Positions 1 to 7,036 of a stretch of DNA of 18,979 nucleotides are shown here, one piece after another. The stretch comes from Flavobacteriaceae bacterium UBA5534 (GTDB lineage Bacteria > Bacteroidota > Bacteroidia > Flavobacteriales > Flavobacteriaceae): positions 1 to 18,979 of the forward strand of contig DINS01000009.1 of the NCBI GenBank assembly GCA_002426015.1, given 5' to 3'. The notes beneath the pieces are model-generated. The model was given only the letters and a program-made list of their open reading frames with translations. It had not been told where the DNA came from and did no database searches. The position numbers were made by a program, and so were the translations under genes. Positions within the stretch are counted from its first letter, which is position 1. Each line of letters opens with the position of its first letter.

Positions 1-30
1 ATTTAGTACTCATATAAGGAGTTAGCCACA
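1..30 (+). repeat. Right half of an attC-like site (left part outside window)
   Basis: Positions 4-15 resemble the right inner box of the other copies (TAGTACTCATAT). After a short spacer comes the right outer box GTTAGCCACA at 21-30. This box is the exact reverse complement of 819-828, the left outer box of the next repeat, so the pair brackets the gene at 41-814. The first cassette is thus complete, and the array continues to the left of the window. Confidence 0.7.
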
Positions 31-40
31 ATTTGAGAAA

Positions 41-814
41 ATGACAGAATTTAAAATTGATGATGAGTATAAAATAATTAAGGAAGAAGATACAGGTTTT
101 TGGCATTATTCCCAAAATGGAATAATGATGCCAAAGCGAGCTGAAAAAGTTTTCAAATTTTATTCATTAAACTTAAATAACATTGACTCACTTTTAAACT
201 CTTACTTTCACTTATCAAATCCAGCGTCTTTTAATGACCCTTTTGATTGTAATATAAACCTTTTAGATAGCCAAGATGATATAGAAACCATAAAGCAAAT
301 GACCACTGTCAAAAGAAATAATTGTTCAAATATTGGGGTTGTTTCAATGACAGAAATCATCAATAACCATGTAATGTGGGCACATTACACCGAAAATTAT
401 CACGGATTCGCAATTGAATTCAAAGGAGATGAAGTAACTATAATTCCAAGTATTGACCAGACTTCTCGCGGGACTTTCATGAAAGTTATATATCCAAAAA
501 AGTTAGTGAAAGTGAAAAAGGAATTCCCCTTTGCAATTCAATACATGTTAACGACCAAATTAAAACATTGGGAATATGAAAACGAATGGCGATTCATTCT
601 AAAGTTGGATTCAAAAAAGGATAGAATTTTACATTATGACCCGAAAAAAATTAAAGGATTATATATTGGTCATCAAATGATAGACAATAAGCCGAGTGCT
701 TATAGGTTGATTTTAAGTATTCGGGCGATGGTTTTTCCTGATGTACCAGTTTATGTTGTTTATCCTCATCCAACTGAATTGGAATTGTATTTTGAAAAAG
801 TTTTACCGAAATAA
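41..814 (+). CDS. DUF2971 domain protein
   Basis: This 257-aa cytosolic protein has no signal peptide. The central part carries the signature of the DUF2971 family: a phenylalanine-tyrosine-serine strand near residue 40, the motif LSNPASFNDPFDC (residues 58-70), then VVSMTE and MWAHYTENYHGFAIEF (about 112-127), and a WEYENEWR segment near 177. The biochemical role of the family is not established to my knowledge. Its members often sit in accessory regions of bacterial genomes. The start at 41 lies 20 bases after the GTT box of the upstream site, with no room for a promoter of its own beyond the repeat. The gene fills cassette 1. The leader CACAATTTGAGA just before the start also occurs before two unrelated cassette genes (15294 and 16557). 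Confidence 0.85.
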   Translation: MTEFKIDDEYKIIKEEDTGFWHYSQNGIMMPKRAEKVFKFYSLNLNNIDSLLNSYFHLSNPASFNDPFDCNINLLDSQDDIETIKQMTTVKRNNCSNIGVVSMTEIINNHVMWAHYTENYHGFAIEFKGDEVTIIPSIDQTSRGTFMKVIYPKKLVKVKKEFPFAIQYMLTTKLKHWEYENEWRFILKLDSKKDRILHYDPKKIKGLYIGHQMIDNKPSAYRLILSIRAMVFPDVPVYVVYPHPTELELYFEKVLPK

Positions 815-818
815 AAAC

Positions 819-958
819 TGTGGCTAACAGCGTGTATAATTAATTGCTTTCGTTAGTGCCTACTTGGAAAATTCCTTCGGAATTTTCTCTGGCAAGTATT
901 TGTTTACTAAATTAGTTACTTAACCACGCAACTAATCATACACAAAACGTTGTAGCAC
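819..958 (+). repeat. attC-like site 1
   Basis: Left outer box TGTGGCTAAC (819-828) pairs 10/10 with 21-30. Inner boxes GTGTATAATTAATTGC (from 832) and GCAACTAATCATACAC (928-943) pair with two A/C mismatches. The right outer box GTTGTAGCAC (949-958) belongs to the next cassette. The middle holds a perfect 9-bp hairpin, 867-875 with 879-887, and a TTC loop. Confidence 0.82.
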
Positions 959-972
959 ATTTAACCAAACCA

Positions 973-1689
973 ATGAAAACAGGAATTATAATCATAATTA
1001 TAGTCTTAATTTTAGTTGTCGGATTTTTAGTTTTGAGAAATAAATCAAATAATCCTAAAAACGCAATGATTGAATTTGTTCGACTTGATTCTCAATCTGA
1101 ATCTACTCAACATCTTCCTTTATTACCTGAAAATTGGATTTCTGAAATTGAGCAAAAATGGAATGATAAGGAATGGGGAATTTATGACAATGAACATTAT
1201 GACATTTGCAAGAAAATTTGCAATGATATTTACTCAACAAATAAATATTGGGAAAAGAATCAAACTCATGCTGATTTTCTAAATGAGCTGACTAAAGAAC
1301 AAAGGATTTATTTCACTCTAATAAACTTTGAATCTCAAGTCAACAATGGAGGAGTTTACCAATTTCTGTTTAATTATCCAGAATTGTCTATACTCGCATT
1401 AGAAGGAATGCAAGCAACTGGAATGAAAAAATTGGCTACGGATTATGAAATAGTTTTGAATGAATATTTTGGTAAGTTCGATACAATTCAAGATTTATAT
1501 TCAAAATTTCAGAATAATAAAAGTGATTGGAATAAACGATTTACAGCATTCGCAGAAGGATACAAAGAACTTCCTTCAGCTGAAAAAATTGAAGATTATT
1601 TTTATGAGGAAAGTTTTGTCAAAACATATCAACAGGACTTGACGAAATATGTAAAAGCGAATAGAAATAAATTATATAGAACTGAATAA
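973..1689 (+). CDS. Membrane-anchored DUF4375 (DMP19-like) protein
   Basis: This 238-aa protein has an N-terminal isoleucine/valine-rich membrane segment (residues 4-21) followed by a basic RNK stretch. The bulk therefore probably faces away from a single N-terminal anchor. The central region (about 105-165) reads FTLINFESQVNNGGVYQFLFNYP and then LEGMQATGMKKLATDYE. This is the pattern of DUF4375, the C-terminal fold of the DNA-mimic protein DMP19, in which a conserved NGG follows a glutamate helix. DNA mimicry is known for the Neisseria DMP19 protein only; a membrane-anchored member may do something else. The gene starts 22 bases after the upstream GTT box and ends six bases before its own left outer box, filling cassette 2. 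Confidence 0.75.
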   Translation: MKTGIIIIIIVLILVVGFLVLRNKSNNPKNAMIEFVRLDSQSESTQHLPLLPENWISEIEQKWNDKEWGIYDNEHYDICKKICNDIYSTNKYWEKNQTHADFLNELTKEQRIYFTLINFESQVNNGGVYQFLFNYPELSILALEGMQATGMKKLATDYEIVLNEYFGKFDTIQDLYSKFQNNKSDWNKRFTAFAEGYKELPSAEKIEDYFYEESFVKTYQQDLTKYVKANRNKLYRTE

Positions 1690-1695
1690 AAAAAC

Positions 1696-1794
1696 GTGCT
1701 ACAACTATGGCTATAAGTAATTGCTTGTTCTCGCCTACTTGGAAAGTTAGGTGCTAAACCACGCAACTTTCCTTATACATAACCGTTGCAATCC
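1696..1794 (+). repeat. attC-like site 2
   Basis: Left outer box GTGCTACAAC (1696-1705) is the exact reverse complement of 949-958, bracketing the DUF4375 gene. The inner boxes are around CTATAAGTAATTGC (1711-1724) and GCAACTTTCCTTATAC (1763-1778). The right outer box is GTTGCAA (1785-1791). The middle lacks the long hairpin seen in site 1, so this copy is only about 100 bp. Confidence 0.8.
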
Positions 1795-2170
1795 ATCCCC
1801 AAACCATAAAAATTATAAAGGAGTATCGTCCAAATGGTAATATTTTGAAGCAGGTTTATTCAAAGAAATAAATATATTTTTAAAAAAAATTTGTTGTGAA
1901 ATTTTCATGTCAAGATTTCATATTTCCTTTGGAATAATTAAAATACTTAAATATAGTAAGTTGTTTTTCAATTAATTTTTATATACTTGAAAATCATTTT
2001 AATACAAAATAGTAATATAAGCATGCTTAACTCTTTTAGAGAAAGTCAACTTTAGTTTGAATAAACGCAACGGAATTAAAACCAAAATTCTGCAAAGTTG
2101 AGATTTTTTATAATGATGAAAGTTGAATAGAAACTTATGTCGTATTATGTTAATAATTTAATTTTTCTCT
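1795..2170 (+). other. Gene-free AT-rich leader of the LytTR block, with alternative stems
   Basis: No coding region is visible over 376 bases. The stretch is very AT-rich and probably carries the promoter of the downstream regulator gene, but I see no convincing Bacteroidota -33/-7 pair. TCAACTTT (2046-2053) can pair with AAAGTTGA at 2094-2101, which is followed by a T-run (2103-2109). It can alternatively pair with a second AAAGTTGA at 2119-2126. This could be an attenuator-like or terminator structure, but the evidence is only pairing potential. Confidence 0.4.
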
Positions 2171-3547
2171 ATGACATATAAGTCGATTCGATTCTTGATT
2201 TTAGGGTTTCTTGTTTTTATACTAAATTTTTCTGGTTACGCACAACCGCAAAGCCCAAATGATCAAGAAGTTAATAGGCTAAATACACTTTTAAGAAAGC
2301 ATGCCAGAAATACAGACAGCCTTACTTTTTATGCCAATGAATTACTAAAATATTCAAAGCAGAACAATATAAAATTTTGGGAGCACAACGCCTATATTGA
2401 ACTTGGCAATTCTGAAAGAATTTCTGGCAACATAAAGGCAAGCAACGATTATTATCACTCTGCTTTGCGCATTGCAACATCAATACCTAATGTAAAGGCG
2501 CAATATAGGGTTATGAATAATATTGCATTGAATCATAAACGTTTAAAACGTAACGATTCCGCTTATTATTATTTTAAAAAACTAAACGATTATCATACAG
2601 ACCAGCTTGAAATTCTTCCCGCGAGTATGGCTAAAATGAATATTGGATTGACGTTCCTTCAATATCAGGAACTAGATAGTGCAGAATATTATTTAAATAA
2701 GTCTTATAAAGGGTTTGAAGAGATTAATAACATCAGATATGTAGCACAAAACCTAAATTTGTTGGGAGAGCTTCAATTACAAAAAGGAGCCTATGAGAAA
2801 GCACTTGAATACGCGGATTCTAGCTTAAAAAAAGCCAGCGAAAACAACTTAGAGTTTTTACTTCCTACCAATTACTTCTTATTGTCTAGAATTTATAGCA
2901 ATATGGGAAATGATGAAAAGGCAAAGGAATATTCAGATTTGGCCATATCAGCTAGGCCAAAAGAAATGGATTTTTCTGAATCGAGAATTGATTATTTAAA
3001 TGAAGGAATTAGGATTAATAAGGCTAAAGCCTATGAATCACACTTAATTAAGGTTGAAGAGTCTAACCAATTTTTTAAGTCGAATTTATTTATAGCTGTA
3101 ATTTTAATTTTACTATTAATTAGTATAGTGTATGTTTTCTTTAAAAAACATAAAGTTATCAAAAACGAGTTTAAAGATATTCAGCTAAAGCTTGATGCTA
3201 CAAGTAATTCGAAGCCAAAAGATAAATTAGAAGACGAAAAAGTAATTCATTTAAAAAGTAAAGCTACCATCAATTCTTCAAAAATTTTATACGTAAAGTC
3301 TGATGGGCATTATGTTGAGTATTATTTAGATGCTCGAAAGAATCCAGAAGTAGATAGAAACACTATGATTGATGTTGAAAAAACGCTCCCAACCCAATCT
3401 TTCGTACGTATTCACAAATCATATATTGTAAATATCAATAGAATTAAAATTATTAATTCTAACAAGGTTATGTTAGACACTGGCGAATGGATAAATCTTT
3501 CTAGAGTCTATAAACAAGCGCTAAAAGATATCCTGAATAAAGAATAG
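2171..3547 (+). CDS. Membrane-anchored TPR-LytTR transcriptional regulator
   Basis: This 458-aa protein has a signal peptide or first membrane segment (residues 6-25, ending near YAQ). A periplasmic tetratricopeptide region follows (about 35-290; helices such as YYLNKSYKGFEEI and YEKALEYADSSLKKA). A second membrane segment is at about 304-324 (NLFIAVILILLLISIVYVFF), then a short linker, and a C-terminal LytTR DNA-binding domain (about 357-458) with ILYVKSDGHYVEYY, VRIHKSYIVNINRI and the closing LDTGEWINLSR. LytTR domains bind short direct repeats upstream of their targets. This layout senses something outside the inner membrane through the TPRs and acts on nearby DNA directly, without a separate kinase. 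It heads a same-strand run of small secreted proteins that are its likely targets (inference). An inverted repeat at 3578-3608 in the next gap is a candidate operator. Confidence 0.88.
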   Translation: MTYKSIRFLILGFLVFILNFSGYAQPQSPNDQEVNRLNTLLRKHARNTDSLTFYANELLKYSKQNNIKFWEHNAYIELGNSERISGNIKASNDYYHSALRIATSIPNVKAQYRVMNNIALNHKRLKRNDSAYYYFKKLNDYHTDQLEILPASMAKMNIGLTFLQYQELDSAEYYLNKSYKGFEEINNIRYVAQNLNLLGELQLQKGAYEKALEYADSSLKKASENNLEFLLPTNYFLLSRIYSNMGNDEKAKEYSDLAISARPKEMDFSESRIDYLNEGIRINKAKAYESHLIKVEESNQFFKSNLFIAVILILLLISIVYVFFKKHKVIKNEFKDIQLKLDATSNSKPKDKLEDEKVIHLKSKATINSSKILYVKSDGHYVEYYLDARKNPEVDRNTMIDVEKTLPTQSFVRIHKSYIVNINRIKIINSNKVMLDTGEWINLSRVYKQALKDILNKE

Positions 3548-3577
3548 CATCCTGTATCTTCTTTAAAATTACGTGTC

Positions 3578-3608
3578 TGTTGTGAACAGAAACCTGTCGT
3601 TCACGACA
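3578..3608 (+). promoter_or_regulatory. Inverted repeat, candidate operator upstream of the secreted-protein operon
   Basis: TGTTGTGAAC (3578-3587) and GTTCACGACA (3599-3608) form an inverted pair, 9 of 10 with one G-T. AAACCTG also recurs directly at 3590-3596 and 3609-3615, a 19-base period close to one helical double turn. It lies just after the LytTR regulator and 64 bases before the next start, so it could be a regulator site. It could equally be an intergenic hairpin, and there is no T-run after it. Confidence 0.4.
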
Positions 3609-3671
3609 AAACCTGCCTATTTGTAAAAGTATTTCCTAGATTGTTGTTGCTAACAATTAAAACTACAAATT

Positions 3672-4235
3672 ATGGAAAAAGTCATATTCCTATTTTTCAG
3701 CACATTATTAACTTTTAATATTTCTAATGCACAATCTGATGCAACTAGTGAAGAGACAAGATACTGGTTGGAAACTACAGGAGCAAATTTGGCATCCCCT
3801 TATCTAGGCCGTTTTAGATTTGAGGATGGTAATTTAAAATTAAAATTTGAAACCTTTAGTAAGTTTATATTGGAAACAAGCGGTAAGGGTACATTGGGAC
3901 TTAAAACAGAATTTTATTATAGTATAAATGAAATAGATGTTTATAATATTGATTTTGTAACCTTACAAGCAACAAATCCCAACTTTCCAGCAGGTTTTAT
4001 TTTAATTCTACGTGGAATTACAACTTTTAAGTGGGGTCAAACCAATGAGTCAAGTTTAAATGCTGCAAAACAAGAATGTTTATCCCTAGGTTATGAAGAA
4101 GGCAGCTCATCTCATATATTTTTCAAAAATAAAGAAGATGGCAGAAGAGTATTCAAAGCTTTTAAAAGATTGTTCGAATTATTGGAAAAAGACGCAAAAT
4201 TTGAAGATAAAACTGCTATTGAAGATAAATTTTAA
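3672..4235 (+). CDS. Small secreted protein, family unrecognised (paralogue of the 5153 gene)
   Basis: This 187-aa protein has a clear signal peptide (residues 1-20, cleavage after SNA before Q). I do not recognise a named domain. The mature part is rich in beta-strand-like alternation and ends in a charged helix (about 155-178, RRVFKAFKRLFELLEKDAKFED). The stretch HIFFKNKEDGRRVFKAF has a counterpart in the gene at 5153 when that gene is read with one extra A, so the two are paralogues. It is the first gene of a tight run (26-54 bp gaps) behind the LytTR regulator and probably part of its operon. Confidence 0.72.
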   Translation: MEKVIFLFFSTLLTFNISNAQSDATSEETRYWLETTGANLASPYLGRFRFEDGNLKLKFETFSKFILETSGKGTLGLKTEFYYSINEIDVYNIDFVTLQATNPNFPAGFILILRGITTFKWGQTNESSLNAAKQECLSLGYEEGSSSHIFFKNKEDGRRVFKAFKRLFELLEKDAKFEDKTAIEDKF

Positions 4236-4261
4236 TACTAAATATTTTAATAACATTAATT

Positions 4262-4657
4262 ATGAAAACAAACCTATTAAAAATTGCACTAAGTGTATTT
4301 TCAGTAATCATATTGCTATTTACATCAAACACGAATGCTCAGTCAGAACAAAAATATCAATATTATTTTGTAACTGTAACCGCCTTTGATGAAGGAAAGA
4401 TTGCAATAGTAACAGAAGTTAGACGCGCTAATTGTGGGATTGATTCATTTTATACTTATGAGCAACCCATTAAAAATCAGTTTTCTACATACCTTCAAGC
4501 TAATTATAAAAAGTGGCACATATACAAGTTTACAAGAGTTCAATTATTTAAGAATCAAGTAGAAGCAGAGAAAAAAAGGGTAGAGATAATAGCTGAGTAC
4601 AATAGAGGTGATTATACTGTTACAAAGGATTCATCTTATAAATATTATTGTGATTAA
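4262..4657 (+). CDS. Small secreted protein, unknown function
   Basis: This 131-aa protein has a signal peptide (residues 1-26, TNAQ at the cleavage site). The mature part is about 105 aa, rich in tyrosine and lysine, with two cysteines: one in RRANCGID near residue 58 and one as the penultimate residue (YKYYCD). These could form a disulfide after export. I recognise no family. It starts 26 bases after the previous stop and is likely co-transcribed. Confidence 0.68.
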   Translation: MKTNLLKIALSVFSVIILLFTSNTNAQSEQKYQYYFVTVTAFDEGKIAIVTEVRRANCGIDSFYTYEQPIKNQFSTYLQANYKKWHIYKFTRVQLFKNQVEAEKKRVEIIAEYNRGDYTVTKDSSYKYYCD

Positions 4658-4684
4658 CTCCCTACGGATAAGAGTTTTAAAAAT

Positions 4685-5098
4685 ATGAGGATTAATAATA
4701 GATGGTTTTTGGTATTGGTCATTGCTTTATTGACTATAAAAATGTCAGCTCAAGTATCAACAGATAAAGAAGTTATAGAGGTTTTTAATTTTGTATTTGA
4801 TGATTCAGACACTTCAACCCTTGGTAGCATTACAAGTGAAGATAAAAGCAAAGCAAATCTTTTTGTTAAAGAATTAACTGAAAAATCGTGCGCCTTGTCA
4901 TATTCCGAAACACTTATAACAAGTGCCGTGTCACCTAGTAGAACATTACAAGGTATTGTTAAAGCATTTATAGAAAATAATTACACTAAATCCTGTGATG
5001 ATTTAAAAGGAGGAAAAATCTACGAGTCAGTTAGAGCCACTCTCAAAAGAAACTGGAAAAGTGCCTTTGAAATAAGAACACAAACAGGTGAATGGTAA
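4685..5098 (+). CDS. Small secreted protein, unknown function
   Basis: This 137-aa protein has an N-terminal signal peptide (residues 7-22, ending MSAQ). The mature part is predicted mostly helical, with two cysteines (KSCALS near residue 68 and KSCDDL near 103) that could pair. I recognise no family. The gene follows its neighbour by 27 bases in the same run. The ATG at 4685 gives a normal basic N-terminus, so this start is preferred. Confidence 0.68.
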   Translation: MRINNRWFLVLVIALLTIKMSAQVSTDKEVIEVFNFVFDDSDTSTLGSITSEDKSKANLFVKELTEKSCALSYSETLITSAVSPSRTLQGIVKAFIENNYTKSCDDLKGGKIYESVRATLKRNWKSAFEIRTQTGEW

Positions 5099-5152
5099 TA
5101 GGATAATTGTATCTATTTAAAATTAATTATTAACCAAAGCTTAATACATCTT

Positions 5153-5635
5153 ATGAAAAAACTACTACTAATTATTTTTTTATTTAGCTTAACTGTTGGC
5201 AAGGTAAATGCTCAAGATGGTCCATCAAAAAAAGAAACCTTTGAATTTATTGTGCAATTATTGGATAATATGGAAAATGGAAGGCATGATAGGGGACCTG
5301 TTAAACAATCTGTTACAGAATTTGATGAAATTAGTTTAACATTGACTTTTGTTCAGAAATTTTATGAATCATGGACAACTACATTTTATTTAGATTTAAC
5401 AAGGCTCAAAAGTGTGAGTGAAAATGATGCATATAAAAACTGGGATTATGAAATAGCGCTATATTTTAAAAATGGCATGAAATATTATGATGATGATGGT
5501 GATACAGGTACTGAAGATGATATTCGTATTTATTTTGATAAAATAGAGAATAGAAAAAAATGCAAAAAGCTTTTGTTCATCTACTTAAACTGCTTAAAGA
5601 AGATTCCAAAAGTAGTTTATTTGATGATTAGTTAA
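5153..5635 (+). CDS. Small secreted protein, probably frameshifted near its C-terminus
   Basis: As read, this is a 160-aa protein with a signal peptide (residues 1-20, VNAQ). It is a paralogue of the 3672 gene: RIYFDKIENRKK aligns with HIFFKNKEDGRR. After the seven-A run at 5554-5560 the frame yields a cysteine/leucine-rich tail unlike the paralogue. Adding one A in this run gives MQKAFVHLLKLLKEDSKS and a stop at 5629-5631, closely matching the charged helix of the paralogue (VFKAFKRLFELLEKDAKF). Either a one-base deletion occurred, or the assembly is short by one A, or the run is slippery and both ends are made. The function is unknown. Confidence 0.65.
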   Translation: MKKLLLIIFLFSLTVGKVNAQDGPSKKETFEFIVQLLDNMENGRHDRGPVKQSVTEFDEISLTLTFVQKFYESWTTTFYLDLTRLKSVSENDAYKNWDYEIALYFKNGMKYYDDDGDTGTEDDIRIYFDKIENRKKCKKLLFIYLNCLKKIPKVVYLMIS

Positions 5636-5646
5636 AATATTCAAAA

Positions 5647-6261
5647 ATGAAAAAATCATTAATAATTCTACTCCTTTTAGTTTATTCGAGCATAAGTACA
5701 AATGCTCAAAAAAAGTCAAGTTATAGCAGAGCCACAGAAATAATTACAGAATTTAAAAAAAGTGGCTTAAAAAATGGTCAGGAATTTACTGATAAAGAAG
5801 GAAATACTCTACGTTTTATTGACACAGAAACTTCTTGCGGAACTGAAATTAAAATAGAGAAAGGATGGCATAGACATGGAACATTCTTTATATTAAATAA
5901 AGGAAAAATTGAACAAACAACAACCTATGTTAATGGAAAAAAAAGTGGAATGAATTTTCAATTCTATCCTAACGGTGAATTGAAATTAGAGGTTAATTAT
6001 CTTAATAATCTTAAAGATGGTGTTGAGTATGAATACCGTAGTGATGGTAGTAAATACTATGTAACAGATTATGTTGGAGGACAAAAACATGGTAAAAGGA
6101 TTGAATATCGTAAAAATGGTGAAAAATTATTTGAAACCTCGTATAAAGAAGGGAAACAACATGGAGAGCGTTTAATGTTCACCGAAGAAGGTATTTTAAA
6201 GGAAAAGGCAAATTTTATTGATGGTAAAAAAATTGGAGAAACCGAATATATTAAACACTAG
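5647..6261 (+). CDS. Secreted YwqK-like protein with MORN-type repeats
   Basis: This 204-aa protein has a signal peptide (residues 1-20, TNAQ). From about residue 75 it is built of repeated units of roughly 23 aa of the type YxNGKKSG-xxxxFYPNGELKLExxY, seen again as YLNNLKDGVEYEYRSDG, YVGGQKHGKRIEYRKNG and YKEGKQHGERLMFTEEG. These are MORN_2 repeats, as in proteins labelled YwqK-family antitoxin. The antitoxin label is historical for many such proteins. An exported member in this setting is more likely a surface or periplasmic beta-repeat protein, and no toxin partner is evident next to it. It starts 11 bases after the preceding stop. Confidence 0.82.
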   Translation: MKKSLIILLLLVYSSISTNAQKKSSYSRATEIITEFKKSGLKNGQEFTDKEGNTLRFIDTETSCGTEIKIEKGWHRHGTFFILNKGKIEQTTTYVNGKKSGMNFQFYPNGELKLEVNYLNNLKDGVEYEYRSDGSKYYVTDYVGGQKHGKRIEYRKNGEKLFETSYKEGKQHGERLMFTEEGILKEKANFIDGKKIGETEYIKH

Positions 6262-6289
6262 TTTTTTTTGAACCAGTAAAACTCAATCT

Positions 6290-6940
6290 TTGAAAACAAA
6301 AAAAATCAGAGGCCATAAAAGACTATGGAAAGCCATAGACCAATGGAAAAATGCAAACCTACAACTAGATTTAGAGACCCTAAAATTTAGAGAGCGCGAT
6401 CATACTAAAATATATGTGCATCCTTACAGTAGCATCTCGATGCTTACCAGTGAATTTCCACAACCAAAAGGAGAAACCAGAAAAAGAGTATTAAACGGAT
6501 TATTTGAAATTTATGAGCAATGGGAGCAGCAACTCAAATCATTAAATGAACCCTATTACTTAAAAATATGGCTGTATGAACCACGTTTTTCTAATTCTCA
6601 AGTAGTTTGTGCCACAGGTAACTGCCTTCATTTCTATGATAGTACATTTTACAAGCCAGAAATTTCAAAACGTCTAAATACTGACAATTTTGGTAGCTTA
6701 AAACATAACATATCTAATTTCAACTGGGAGTATAGATATGACGAAGAGCATATGAATAATGCAGCATTGGGTCATCCAGATGATTACTATTCAATAGAAG
6801 ACTACCATCAGGAAAAAACATGGATTCAACAAAGGTTAAAGAAACCACATAGAGTCACAACATATACAGAGCCCATAGGCGATGCAACAGAAGCCTATTC
6901 TTTTAAAAAAGGAGTGGTTTGGATAGGTGAGAAATTATAA
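6290..6940 (+). CDS. Cytosolic protein of unknown family, TTG start
   Basis: This 216-aa protein lacks a signal peptide, unlike its neighbours. The first in-frame ATG (near residue 49) would discard a well-formed N-terminal region, so the TTG at 6290 is the likely start. It is rich in aromatic residues (WLYEPRFSNSQVV, NFNWEYRYDEEHM, DDYYSIEDYHQEKTW), with a CATGNCLHFYD stretch near residue 106. I recognise no family. The position after a YwqK-like gene could suggest a partner role, but nothing in the sequence shows it. The frame stops at TAA TAA. A short stretch just downstream (6927-7006) reads as a possible displaced tail. Confidence 0.7.
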   Translation: MKTKKIRGHKRLWKAIDQWKNANLQLDLETLKFRERDHTKIYVHPYSSISMLTSEFPQPKGETRKRVLNGLFEIYEQWEQQLKSLNEPYYLKIWLYEPRFSNSQVVCATGNCLHFYDSTFYKPEISKRLNTDNFGSLKHNISNFNWEYRYDEEHMNNAALGHPDDYYSIEDYHQEKTWIQQRLKKPHRVTTYTEPIGDATEAYSFKKGVVWIGEKL

Positions 6941-7006
6941 TAAACCAAAAGGTTATTATAATGAAAACGGAGAAATAAAAAAATAGAACAGCTTAAGAAA
7001 AAGTAA
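6927..7006 (+). pseudogene. Short coding remnant, possibly an eroded gene end
   Basis: In another frame from 6927 the sequence reads KPKGYYNENGEIKK and then stops after a seven-A run (6977-6983). One extra A would continue it as IEQLKKK with a stop at 7004-7006. YYNENGE is typical of MORN_2/YwqK-like repeats. It overlaps the end of the 6290 gene, so it may be that gene's original tail or a leftover of another one. It is too short to be certain. Confidence 0.3.
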
Positions 7007-7036
7007 ATGTGTTAATTTTAAACATCAATTTAATTT

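Noticed and set aside
817..958. The repeats as simple rho-independent terminators
   Set aside because: Some copies have hairpins, but without T-runs. Terminators would not explain the conserved right half or the gene-specific outer boxes.
5647..6261. YwqK-like gene as the antitoxin of a toxin-antitoxin pair
   Set aside because: The product has a signal peptide and no toxin-like neighbour is recognisable; the family label alone is not evidence.
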